Assembly (NCBI GenBank): GCA_905200565.1
Contig: CAJKKX010000030.1
Coordinates: forward strand, 1 to 11,055
Direction of reading: 5' to 3'
Length of the DNA: 11,055 nt
From: an uncultured Lachnospiraceae bacterium
GTDB lineage: Bacteria > Bacillota_A > Clostridia > Lachnospirales > Lachnospiraceae
In this document: positions 1 through 7,459 of the stretch, piece after piece
Position numbering within the stretch: the first letter of the stretch is position 1
How the letters are laid out: each line of letters begins with the position of its first letter
Program-made: the position numbers and the translations under genes
Notes under the pieces: model-generated
Seen by the model: only the letters and a program-made list of their open reading frames with translations
Database searches by the model: none
Told to the model about the DNA's origin: nothing

Positions 1-1114
1 CCGCCGCTACTGCCGCATTGAACTTTTCTGCAAATACGTTCCAGGAAGCGGCTGTATATTTACGTCTTCCGTTTGCATCTTTATTTACACGGCTTCCGCC
101 TTCCAGCATTCCTACAGACGTCACTGCATCCGACTGTAAATAATTCTGAAGCGTTACTCTCGGATGCTCCTCACCGGCAAACGTATAGCTGATGGTCATC
201 CGGTTGCCGTTCGTACGAACATTAACGCCCTCTGTAAGCGTCGCTGCCGCCCCGGTTCTCAGCGTCGCTCCTGCATTAGAGGCAAAAGTATCTCCCTCTG
301 CGGCTTTTACGACAATCTCAACCTTATAGTCCTTATAGAGCTCAAATGCTGCATCCGCCGGCGTCCATGTCGTGCTCTCCAGCGTATAGGCTGTCTGTTC
401 CTGCGTTACGCCCGTCATATCAAAGCTGCTTGTTTTTTCCCGCAGGCCGTCTGCAAAGATCTGCCTGATCTCGGCTGCGGAAGCTCCGGAAGCGATTGTG
501 TACTCTGGGACCTGCTCGCCGACATACATATGGATATCTTTAATCTTTCCAGTATAGTCCTGTCCATCAATTAAGGAACCCTCTTCTTTTCCTGCATTAT
601 AGCCGACGGTAAAGATGCTGTCATCCGAAGCTACCAGACTGCCGTGTCTGCTCTCATATCCGGAGGCCGCCGTGCCGACTGTGCCATCCACATACAGTTC
701 AAACTTATCGCCATTGTAAATAGCTACTACATCATGCCATTCATTATACCAGGCATCATTCGGAATGGTGTAATTTACCTGATACCATCCCTCTGACAAC
801 TTTCCAAACAGCAACAGAGTACTTCCCTCTATCTGAAGCCCATACTGCGCATTCATTTTCCCGATAATCGACTGCTTCTGGCTGGTCTTTTCCGGCTTCA
901 ACTGGAGGTGCAGTAAAAGCTTTGTCGTGCCTGTTACATTAAAAACCGCATTATCCGCATTCGCAGCCGTAATCCTTCCTGAAATTCCGCCTTCTTCGTC
1001 AACTGTCATATTTTGAGTCGTAACCGTCGCTGTCGTCTCAAGCCCGCCTGATGTCGTCAATACTGCATTTGCAGGCGCCTGTCCTATTACCGGCGCTGTG
1101 ACCGTCACATCCGG
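1..1114 (-). repeat. Paralogous LamG-X-FIVAR module, copy A
   Basis: This stretch encodes residues 39-409 of the left-edge protein and matches the 2722-3852 stretch of the next gene at protein level. Shared landmarks are PDVTV, FNVTGTTKLL, IGKMN-QYG, YTIP, WHD, YVG/YIGE-VPE, TTWTP, ATLRT and GEEHPRVTLQNYL. Over the last of these the DNA is also nearly the same (about 146-175 against 2843-2874). There are small insertions and deletions between the copies, so this is a diverged duplication rather than a recent exact repeat. The true left limit lies outside the window. Confidence 0.85.
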
Positions 1115-1228
1115 CGTGGATGTCACCTGCGCCGCCTGCACTGCTGTACTCCCTTCTGGCCCTGCCGGTACACAGGCAAGAACCATCGCCGCCAATAAAA
1201 TGCCCGCTAAAACTTTTCTCATTTTCAT
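1..1228 (-). CDS. Secreted LamG/FIVAR surface protein, N-terminal 409 residues (3' end cut by window edge)
   Basis: The frame is open from ATG at 1228 to the window edge with no stop, giving 409 residues. The start is set by AGGAG at 1237-1241, 8 nt before the ATG. Residues 1-33 form a Sec signal peptide: KMRK, a hydrophobic core at 6-20, and likely cleavage at VQA-A (32/33). Cys19 in VLAC is only a poor lipobox. About 50-245 is a concanavalin/LamG-like beta-sandwich (ITAANADNAVFNVTGTTKLL, SIIGKMNAQYG, WHDVV at 164-168, LYVDG). About 250-358 is a beta module with STTWTP (W288). About 360 onward starts a FIVAR-type helical module (RRKYTAASW, W396). From residue 39 it aligns with residues 1031-1407 of the neighbouring 1832-residue protein, so the two are paralogues. 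It is likely exported and binds glycans or host surfaces. Whether a catalytic domain follows cannot be seen. It has its own promoter. Confidence 0.93.
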   Translation of the reverse strand, partial: MKMRKVLAGILLAAMVLACVPAGPEGSTAVQAAQVTSTPDVTVTAPVIGQAPANAVLTTSGGLETTATVTTQNMTVDEEGGISGRITAANADNAVFNVTGTTKLLLHLQLKPEKTSQKQSIIGKMNAQYGLQIEGSTLLLFGKLSEGWYQVNYTIPNDAWYNEWHDVVAIYNGDKFELYVDGTVGTAASGYESRHGSLVASDDSIFTVGYNAGKEEGSLIDGQDYTGKIKDIHMYVGEQVPEYTIASGASAAEIRQIFADGLREKTSSFDMTGVTQEQTAYTLESTTWTPADAAFELYKDYKVEIVVKAAEGDTFASNAGATLRTGAAATLTEGVNVRTNGNRMTISYTFAGEEHPRVTLQNYLQSDAVTSVGMLEGGSRVNKDANGRRKYTAASWNVFAEKFNAAVAA

Positions 1229-1249
1229 TGCCGCATCTCCTTTTCCTGT

Positions 1250-1267
1250 GGGACTGTTTTTAGTCCC
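1250..1267 (-). promoter_or_regulatory. Small 5'-leader hairpin before the left-edge gene
   Basis: GGGACT and AGTCCC form a perfect 6-bp stem with a 6-nt A-rich loop in the minus-strand transcript. It lies between the predicted transcription start (about 1285) and the ribosome site at 1237-1241. It could stabilise the mRNA 5' end or modulate translation. It is short, and its role is an inference. Confidence 0.35.
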
Positions 1268-1291
1268 CTGCTATTTCTAAGAAACAATTAC

Positions 1292-1320
1292 AGTATAGCA
1301 AACCTGTTTTACTAATTCAA
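1292..1320 (-). promoter_or_regulatory. Sigma-A promoter of the left-edge surface protein gene
   Basis: Minus strand: -35 TTGAAT (complement of 1315-1320), 17-bp spacer, -10 TATACT (complement of 1292-1297), preceded by TGC as an extended -10. The match to consensus is 4/6 and 5/6 with ideal spacing. The predicted start near 1285 gives a leader of about 57 nt. Confidence 0.75.
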
Positions 1321-1333
1321 TACCCTTTTCATA

Positions 1334-1362
1334 CTCCTGCGTTTCCTTCACCGGCGCAGGAG
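1334..1362. repeat. Inverted repeat upstream of the -35 box
   Basis: CTCCTGCG (1334-1341) and CGCAGGAG (1355-1362) are perfect 8-bp arms with a 13-nt loop. The element lies between the terminator of the 1832-residue gene and the promoter of the left-edge gene. There is no U-run on either side, so it is not a clear terminator. It could be a backup transcription barrier or a protein-binding site. Confidence 0.4.
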
Positions 1363-1379
1363 CTGAAAGTCTTTCTATG

Positions 1380-1426
1380 TTAAAATTAAATAGTACTCCC
1401 TGCGGGAAACTCCCGCAGGGAGTACT
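1380..1426 (-). terminator. Rho-independent terminator of the 1832-residue surface protein gene
   Basis: A perfect 16-bp inverted repeat (1392-1407 with 1411-1426) has a 3-nt loop. On the minus strand it is followed by a T-rich tract (complement of 1380-1391). It starts 17 bases past the TAA stop at 1444-1446. The plus-strand side lacks a T-run, so it acts for the minus strand. Confidence 0.92.
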
Positions 1427-1443
1427 GTCTGCTGCTCGGCAGA

Positions 1444-4400
1444 TTACTTCACTTTGCCTTTTTTGCTCATGCCTGCTTTTCTCATAGTCTTAAGCAGTTT
1501 TGCTTTTTCTTTCTTGTTCATCTTCTTCGCGCTTACAACCATCTTTGCATAGGTCTTCTTAAACGCCTGTTTTCCGACTTTCTTCAACGCTTTGCCCTTC
1601 AACTGAACAGTTTTCAGTTTCGTGCATCCATAGAATGCTTTTGTCTCGATCGTCGTAACGTTCTTGCCCAGGATAACCTTTGTCAGCTTCTTGTTCTTGC
1701 TCATAACGTTCTTGCCAACGCCAGTTACCTTGTAAGTCTCGCCTTGCAGTTTCACGGTTGCCGGAACATTCAGCTTCGTTGCCTTCTTGCTCTTTACTTT
1801 TACCAGTTTCGCCGTTTTTGCATTCGGATCAACAACTTCATAACGGGAACCGTCTGGTGCCTCGATCTGATCACCTGGCTTCTTCGGTGTCGTTGCATTC
1901 TTAGCCAGCGCTGCCTGTGCCTTTGTCAGCGCTGCTGCCAGTGCGTTCAGGGCTGCTGCGTCTGCATTTGCCGGAGCTGCCTTTGCTGCCTGGTAAGCGT
2001 CTGCGAATGCTTTCCATGTAGCGTCTGTGTAATCCTTCTGTCCTGCTGCGTAGATTGCATCTGCTGCTGTCAGGGCTTTGTTTACTGCTTCTTTTGCCAC
2101 ATCCAGATCTGTCGGGCCAGCCAGTACCAGACCTGCGATTGCGTCGTTGACAGCCTTTGTAGCTGCGACTACCTGATCTGCGGATGCGTTGTCTCCCAGA
2201 GCCTTCGCTGCTTTCAGCGCGTCGTCAAGCTTCTTCCAGCTATCTGCTGTGTACTTGTCTGCGTTTGGTACATACTTTCCTTCTGCTTCTGCAACTGCAT
2301 CATCCAGCGCTTTCTTCTCAGCCTCTGTAGCAGTCTTTACAACTGTATAGGTAGCGGTAACGCTCTTTGTCTGGTCTCCCAGAGTTACGGTGAAGCGAAC
2401 CTGTACGGTACCTGGCTGTGTCACTTTCAGGACATTGCCTGTCAGTGTAGCGCCTGCCGGATTTCCTACCAGTGCATAAGAAACTGCCGGTGTTGCGTTT
2501 TCATGTTTGACACAGCCGTTGCTATAGGTATATTCGCCCGTACCCAGTGTTACGGTCATTTCTGTGCTTCCCTGGAGATCTAAGGTCGTACCCTCAAATC
2601 CTGTGATATCGCTCAGTGTACACTCGCAGTTCTCTGCTGCCAGTTTCAGCGCTGCGATTGCTGCTTCCAGTTCTGTACGTGCTGTCGTATATGCAGCCGG
2701 CTCCAGAGCCGCATTGTCTGCTGCTGTGATTGCTGCATTGCGTTTTGCTGCGTATGCGTTCCAGGAATCTACGGTGTATTTCCGTTTTCCATTCTCTGTA
2801 TTCTGTGTTCCGATTGCTGTAACCGCCTCGGATTCCAGATAGTTCTGGAGTGTTACTCTCGGATGTTCCTCACCCTCGAAGGTGTAGTTGATCGTCATTG
2901 CACTACCATCATCGGAAACAGTAACGGTTGCTCCCGTAAGAACGTTTGCAGCGCTCGTTCTCAGAGTTGCCGCCGCATTCTCTCCGAAGTAATAGCCTTC
3001 TTTCGCTGTCAGTTCTACGCTGACTGCATAGTCCTCATATGGGCTGACAGTTCCTGTCGCCGGCGTCCATGTGGTAGCTGTTACTTCCATATAATCTTCC
3101 TGCTCAGCAGCAGCGCCGCTCAGTACAAAGTCACTCGTCGCATCTGCCAGCGCCGTATCAAACGCTGCCGTAACTGCTGCCGCATCCATCTCACTGGTAA
3201 TGTTCAGTTCCGGAACATGCTCGCCGATATACAGGCCGATGTCCTTCATCCATCCTGAGTAATCCCATCCTGCTGCCAGCGTCTGGTTATCCTGCTTCGG
3301 TGCATAGTTGTAACCCAGGGTAAATACAGCGTCCGCACAATTCTGTAATTCTCCGGTAAGGTTTCTGTTACTTGTCTCTGCATTTCCGTCTACCCACAGG
3401 TGCAGCGCACTGCCATCATAGTATGTTACCAGGTCATGCCACTGGCTCCAGTCATAATCTGCCGGAATGGTATAAGAAGCTTCTGCCCATTTTGCAGGAA
3501 CTAATTTTGCATAGAAGTAAATTCTTGTCGTGTCGCCGCTCTTCTCCATCTGTACGCCATACTGGTCGTTCATCTTGCCTATCAGGGACTGGATACCGTT
3601 TTCGGCCGGCGCATCACTCTTAATCTTCATACGGAACAGTAATTTTGTTGTTCCCGTTACATTGAATATAGAATCCGGGTCGTTCGGGTTTGCATCTGTG
3701 ATACGTCCCCTGACTGCTCCGTCCTCACCTGTTTCAAAGTTATCTCCAGGTACCAGTGTTGCTACGTTTGAAGATATGCTGGAGCTTGTCAGAGTAGCCA
3801 GACCACTCGGTACTGCCTGACCTGCTGTCGGAGCTGCTACTGTCACATCCGGGTTCACAGGAATTTCTTCTGTCTGTCCAGGAACGTACTCTCTCAGTCC
3901 TGCTGCGGCTGTTTCCAGAGCTTCCTTTGCTGCGTTCAGCTCTGCTGAAGTAACGCCTGTCAGATCCTCTTTCTCTGCCAGTTCTTTTGCTCTATCATAA
4001 GCTGCTTTGAATCTGTTCCAGGAAGCGTTTGTATAAGCTTGTGTTCCCTCTGCCGTCTGGTTGTTTGAAGCTGCTTTTGTCTCAACATCCTCTGTGATAG
4101 CGGCTGCCAGGGCATCCTGTGCTGCTTTTACCACTTCCGGATCTTCTGTTTCTTTCGGCTGTGCGTATACATTAAACTCAGCGCCGCTGATGAATGTATC
4201 TGTCCGATTATCATTGAGTGCAACACCGGAATTCAGTACCTTAACCTGGATACCGGTTACGCCTTTTTCTACTGCCGGGAATACGATTTCTTTTTCTGCG
4301 GAATCATTTGCCCAGTTTCCAGCGTCAAAGGTCGTAATCGCAACCTTTTTCCAGGTAACGCCCTCTGCCTTAAATACATTCAGCGCTTCTGTATTTTTCG

Positions 4401-6942
4401 TTCCTGCTGTTGCCACATCCGTAACCTCTGCCAGAGAAGGCATACCTTCCAGTGCGTCTGTGGTAACATAAACTTCACATTTCAGAATCGTACCATTTAC
4501 ATTTGCTGCCTGAGCCTGTCTTGGAAGATAGGTTACCTTCGTCACGTCTGCCGCCTCGTTCAGTGCGATGAAGTAGCTGCTTCTCTCTCCGCCTGCAATA
4601 TTCGGCTTCACGTCTGCACTTCCATTGTAATTAGAGTGCCAGAATGTATTGTTATCACCATCTACTGCATAACCTGCCCAGCCCTTCAGTGTCTGGCTTT
4701 CACCATTCAGCTCCTGGCTCTCTGCTGCGCCCATCTTGATGCCAGCCTTCTGTGGTTCAGCCGGCTGCGGTCCCGGATCTGGATTTTCTCCTTCTACCAG
4801 AGCTGCCTTTGCTGCTGCCAGAGCGTCGGTTGTGTTCAGAACTGCCCACTCAGTGGTTGCAGCTTTTGCTGCTGCCAGAGCTGCTGCAAACGGAGTCCAG
4901 CTCTCAGCTGTATAATCTGTTTCTGCAAGCGCATCGCACTCAGCTACCAGAGCTGCTTTTGCATCTGTATATTTCTTCTCAACGGTATTCTGTGCTGCTT
5001 CTGCGTTATCTGTTTTGGAAAACTTCACATACTTGAACTCGCCTGGGAAGTTTTCCAGAGCATTTACATATTCTGCGCCTTCCAGCTTCTTACCAGCCAG
5101 AACCTGATTGTACTGTCCTTCGGTTCCCATCAGGCCGTCTTTCCAGAAAGTAGCTGCTGCTCCTACAGTCCACGGGAAGCCGACTACATGTACGCCGTCC
5201 ATCCAGGCGTCCATATACGCTTTAGTAGTATCCTGGCTGTACTTTCCTGCCGAAATACTCAGCTTATGCCAGTTTGTATCTGTCATTTTCACGGCTGCTT
5301 TTCCGGTAAATCTCAATCCTGCCGGTGCATCCTTATAAGCATAGGCAATCGCACCTGTGCCGCCTGTCATCTGACGCACGGTGAAGAACTCGCCGCTCTC
5401 GCCTGCCAGAGTAACGATCGCATATTCTGTTGCGCTGGACTGTGCAGCATCCGTTAATCTGTAAACTGCTGAGAACTCAAAGCCTTCCATAGAGTTGAGG
5501 AATGCTATATCATCCTCTGTGAGTGTAATCGTACCGTCCTCGTTCGGATAGAAGATTCTCTCATTCTCGCTCGGTACGACCGGAGCTTCTTCCAGCGCGG
5601 CAAATGCTGCGGCTACTGCATCTTTTGCCGCTGTAATCTGCTCTGCGGTTACCTCTGTCAGATCAGCGTCCTCTGCCGCATAAGCCGCCGCTGTATCATA
5701 AGCTGCCTTGAAAGCATTCCAGGTTGCTTCTGTGTAAGCGCTTCCATCTGACGCTCCTGCTGCTTTGATCTCGTCTGTCAGGGCTGCTTTCAGCTCTTCT
5801 ACTGCCGCTGCTTTCTCATCTGGCTGCGGTTCTGTCGCCTTCACTGCGTACAGCTTGAACTGCTTTGCACTGATAAATCTGTCAGCGGTATCGCCATATG
5901 TGTGAACTGCCTCGATACGCACATATTTTGCAGTCTGTGCCTGAGCAAACTCTACATCATACGAATTCTCTGCTGACGCAACATAATCGCTCCAATCTGT
6001 GCTTCCGTCATATACCTGAGTCCATGCTTCTGCACTGATATCCGCTGCTGTCTGTCCTTCTGAAAGGCTCGCATTTGATACATATACGTTTGCATTTTTA
6101 ATCGCACCATTATGCTGTGCTGCAACATAAGTCAGTTTCTTTAATTCCTTTGCCTCAGCCAGTGTAATATAGAAATTATTTTTTCCGGTCAGCGCTGACT
6201 GTGTCTCAACTACCGGTTTCGTTCCGTTTTCACTTGCCCACAGGCTATGGAATTTGGTTGTCCCTGCTATCATGTTACTTGGTCCATTACCTGAATGTGC
6301 ATCCATATCTGCCGTTATGTTAGCAATGGCAACTGTATTTTCTCCATTGAGCAGCTCCATTTTCATACCAGCGATATAGGTGTTCGCCGGGTCTCCTTCT
6401 GTATTCAGAACCTCAACGATTACTTTTTTTACATTATCCTGTGCTTCGAAAGAGAATGTAGCGCTTTTGCTCTCATTTGTATATGTGCATGCCTGTCCTT
6501 CAACTACCCGAACCCAGTCTGCCTGCTCTGCATTTTCATCTGAAGCAACATAGATATTTGCTTTCGCAATATTTCCATTACTGTCACTGTTGGTTGCGCC
6601 TGCTCCCTGATCCACAGTATAAACCACGCGGTCTACCGTAGCTGCATCGTTCAGAGTCATAAAAATGTGGTTGTTCGCCGTCATTTGTGCCTCTGACACT
6701 CTTTCCGGCTGGTTGTCTCCAGAATAAGCGGAATGCCATTTTCCAGCCTCCGCCAGAGCGTTTTCCGGCACATCGCTTGCGTCATGATTGCAATCTGCTG
6801 CGGCGCTGGCAATCTCTTCTCTGGTAACAAGCACCAGCTCATCTGCCGCTAAAGCAGTCATAGCACCAAGTCCTGAAACAGGAACGCTGGTGACTACCAT
6901 CGCTGCCGTCATAAATCCGGCTAAAATTCGTTTCAGTTTCAT
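1444..6942 (-). CDS. Giant secreted multi-module binding protein (3 discoidin-like, 2 LamG-like, 6 FIVAR, Ig-like, BspA-LRR tail)
   Basis: This is a complete gene of 1832 residues with GGAG 8 nt before the ATG. Signal peptide 1-32 (MKLKR, core to about 29, ALA-AD cleavage). Then in order: discoidin/F5-8C-like modules at about 35-200 and 204-367; FIVAR at 372-453 (W408); LamG-like at 460-645 (NWHKLSISAGKY); FIVAR at 648-718 (W682); a PDPGPQP linker; a discoidin/CBM32-like module at 732-928 (AVDGDNNTFWHSNYN, VTYLPRQ); FIVAR at 931-1016 (W975); LamG-like at 1031-1245; a beta module at 1246-1360 (TWTP, EGYYF); FIVAR-like at 1362-1438 (W1394); Ig-like at 1440-1536; two FIVARs at 1537-1683 (W1569, W1643); BspA-type leucine-rich repeat at about 1687-1795; lysine-rich end. 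I see no glycosidase or protease catalytic signature, no LPXTG and no C-terminal membrane segment. It is probably a wall-associated or released glycan-binding adhesin. Domain names come from motif recognition, not a search. Confidence 0.95.
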   Translation of the reverse strand: MKLKRILAGFMTAAMVVTSVPVSGLGAMTALAADELVLVTREEIASAAADCNHDASDVPENALAEAGKWHSAYSGDNQPERVSEAQMTANNHIFMTLNDAATVDRVVYTVDQGAGATNSDSNGNIAKANIYVASDENAEQADWVRVVEGQACTYTNESKSATFSFEAQDNVKKVIVEVLNTEGDPANTYIAGMKMELLNGENTVAIANITADMDAHSGNGPSNMIAGTTKFHSLWASENGTKPVVETQSALTGKNNFYITLAEAKELKKLTYVAAQHNGAIKNANVYVSNASLSEGQTAADISAEAWTQVYDGSTDWSDYVASAENSYDVEFAQAQTAKYVRIEAVHTYGDTADRFISAKQFKLYAVKATEPQPDEKAAAVEELKAALTDEIKAAGASDGSAYTEATWNAFKAAYDTAAAYAAEDADLTEVTAEQITAAKDAVAAAFAALEEAPVVPSENERIFYPNEDGTITLTEDDIAFLNSMEGFEFSAVYRLTDAAQSSATEYAIVTLAGESGEFFTVRQMTGGTGAIAYAYKDAPAGLRFTGKAAVKMTDTNWHKLSISAGKYSQDTTKAYMDAWMDGVHVVGFPWTVGAAATFWKDGLMGTEGQYNQVLAGKKLEGAEYVNALENFPGEFKYVKFSKTDNAEAAQNTVEKKYTDAKAALVAECDALAETDYTAESWTPFAAALAAAKAATTEWAVLNTTDALAAAKAALVEGENPDPGPQPAEPQKAGIKMGAAESQELNGESQTLKGWAGYAVDGDNNTFWHSNYNGSADVKPNIAGGERSSYFIALNEAADVTKVTYLPRQAQAANVNGTILKCEVYVTTDALEGMPSLAEVTDVATAGTKNTEALNVFKAEGVTWKKVAITTFDAGNWANDSAEKEIVFPAVEKGVTGIQVKVLNSGVALNDNRTDTFISGAEFNVYAQPKETEDPEVVKAAQDALAAAITEDVETKAASNNQTAEGTQAYTNASWNRFKAAYDRAKELAEKEDLTGVTSAELNAAKEALETAAAGLREYVPGQTEEIPVNPDVTVAAPTAGQAVPSGLATLTSSSISSNVATLVPGDNFETGEDGAVRGRITDANPNDPDSIFNVTGTTKLLFRMKIKSDAPAENGIQSLIGKMNDQYGVQMEKSGDTTRIYFYAKLVPAKWAEASYTIPADYDWSQWHDLVTYYDGSALHLWVDGNAETSNRNLTGELQNCADAVFTLGYNYAPKQDNQTLAAGWDYSGWMKDIGLYIGEHVPELNITSEMDAAAVTAAFDTALADATSDFVLSGAAAEQEDYMEVTATTWTPATGTVSPYEDYAVSVELTAKEGYYFGENAAATLRTSAANVLTGATVTVSDDGSAMTINYTFEGEEHPRVTLQNYLESEAVTAIGTQNTENGKRKYTVDSWNAYAAKRNAAITAADNAALEPAAYTTARTELEAAIAALKLAAENCECTLSDITGFEGTTLDLQGSTEMTVTLGTGEYTYSNGCVKHENATPAVSYALVGNPAGATLTGNVLKVTQPGTVQVRFTVTLGDQTKSVTATYTVVKTATEAEKKALDDAVAEAEGKYVPNADKYTADSWKKLDDALKAAKALGDNASADQVVAATKAVNDAIAGLVLAGPTDLDVAKEAVNKALTAADAIYAAGQKDYTDATWKAFADAYQAAKAAPANADAAALNALAAALTKAQAALAKNATTPKKPGDQIEAPDGSRYEVVDPNAKTAKLVKVKSKKATKLNVPATVKLQGETYKVTGVGKNVMSKNKKLTKVILGKNVTTIETKAFYGCTKLKTVQLKGKALKKVGKQAFKKTYAKMVVSAKKMNKKEKAKLLKTMRKAGMSKKGKVK
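2722..3852 (-). repeat. Paralogous LamG-X-FIVAR module, copy B
   Basis: This stretch encodes residues 1031-1407 of the 1832-residue protein and is the counterpart of copy A at 1-1114. The module is internal here but directly follows the signal peptide in the neighbour. The larger protein therefore looks like the shorter architecture with an N-terminal block of about 1000 residues added, or the shorter one like a deletion of it. Confidence 0.85.
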
Positions 6943-6965
6943 ACTTAACTCTCCTTTTAAGTTTT

Positions 6966-6982
6966 CTGTAAATATTTCACAG
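6966..6982. promoter_or_regulatory. Near-palindromic site in the leader of the 1832-residue gene
   Basis: CTGTAAATATTTCACAG is an AT-rich near-palindrome: an AAATATTT core with CTGT/ACAG flanks offset by one base. It lies 24 to 40 bases upstream of the start codon, between promoter and ribosome site. It resembles an operator in form. It does not fit a catabolite-response (cre) element, since the spacing is off by one and the central CG is missing. Confidence 0.25.
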
Positions 6983-7100
6983 AATGATCAGTAACAAATC
7001 AGAATCCCCCGCAATTAAAATATCTGCCACCTTCCCTGCGTATGATTGATTCTCTATGAAACGGCACCTCTCCACGAATGTCATTTCATATTTGGATTTA

Positions 7101-7129
7101 ATTTTAACATGGAATTCTCGACAATTCAA
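7101..7129 (-). promoter_or_regulatory. Sigma-A promoter of the 1832-residue surface protein gene
   Basis: Minus strand: -35 TTGAAT (7124-7129), 17-bp spacer, -10 TAAAAT (7101-7106), with TGT as an extended -10. It has the same -35 hexamer and spacer length as the promoter of the paralogue at 1292-1320. The predicted start near 7094 gives a leader of about 150 nt (7094-6943) with no recognised riboswitch. Confidence 0.65.
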
Positions 7130-7155
7130 GTCCATTTCCTCCAATTTCCTCATAC

Positions 7156-7203
7156 AAAAAAGCAGGGCTGTAAAATCATATTTCCGCTCCTTCACAGCCC
7201 TGC
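7156..7203 (-). terminator. Terminator of the Rpn-family gene
   Basis: GCAGGGCTGT (7162-7171) pairs perfectly with ACAGCCCTGC (7194-7203) across a 22-nt loop. T6 follows on the minus strand (complement of 7156-7161). The plus strand also has T6 at 7207-7212, so it could work both ways, though no plus-strand gene needs it. It starts 13 bases past the Rpn stop codon. Confidence 0.88.
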
Positions 7204-7216
7204 CCCTTTTTTCCTG

Positions 7217-7459
7217 TCATCCCTGCTTTTCCATGCGCTCCAAAAACTCCCTGACGGACCCCGCATGTGCCGCTTCTTTATGCCATCTCCTCAGCGTCTC
7301 CAGGTCTCTCTCTCCCATGATTCTCTCCTGCACGCACTTTGGCACTTCTCCCAGTTCCTCCAGAAGCTCCAGGACAGACTCTGCTTTTCCTTCTGCCCTT
7401 CCCTCTGCCTTCCCGCAGTTTTCTCTTTCTTTAATCAGTTCTTCCAGCGCTGTACACAT
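7217..7459 (-). CDS. Predicted internal-start 80-residue C-terminal Rpn product (possible antitoxin)
   Basis: This is an in-frame ATG at codon 243 of the Rpn gene. The product would begin MCTALEELIKEREN and end at the shared stop. AAGGAGG at 7468-7474 lies 8 nt before it, a stronger Shine-Dalgarno site than that of the full-length start. The product lacks the nuclease core and keeps the Gly/Ala/Glu stretch plus the helical tail. In E. coli, rpn genes make such a short form (RpnS), which binds and inhibits the long toxin. By analogy this would be an intragenic antitoxin. Expression is not shown. The SD could instead be a by-product of encoding Lys-Glu-Gly. Confidence 0.5.
   Translation of the reverse strand: MCTALEELIKERENCGKAEGRAEGKAESVLELLEELGEVPKCVQERIMGERDLETLRRWHKEAAHAGSVREFLERMEKQG

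Noticed and set aside
1226..1284. Lipoprotein signal (VLAC, Cys19) in the left-edge protein
   Set aside because: Leu at the -2 position fits the lipobox poorly, a good signal peptidase I site follows at 32/33, and the paralogue has no Cys there.
1744..2583. 279-codon plus-strand frame and other plus-strand frames inside the large gene
   Set aside because: They are shadows of the alanine-rich minus-strand protein: cysteine/arginine/serine-rich translations with no domain and no ribosome sites.
6966..6982. CcpA cre site
   Set aside because: The palindrome spacing is one base off and the central CG of the cre consensus is absent.
6977..7195. 72-codon minus-strand frame between the Rpn gene and the large surface gene
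   Set aside because: It begins at a GTG inside the Rpn terminator hairpin, has no credible ribosome site of its own and covers the promoter of the surface gene. No family was recognised.
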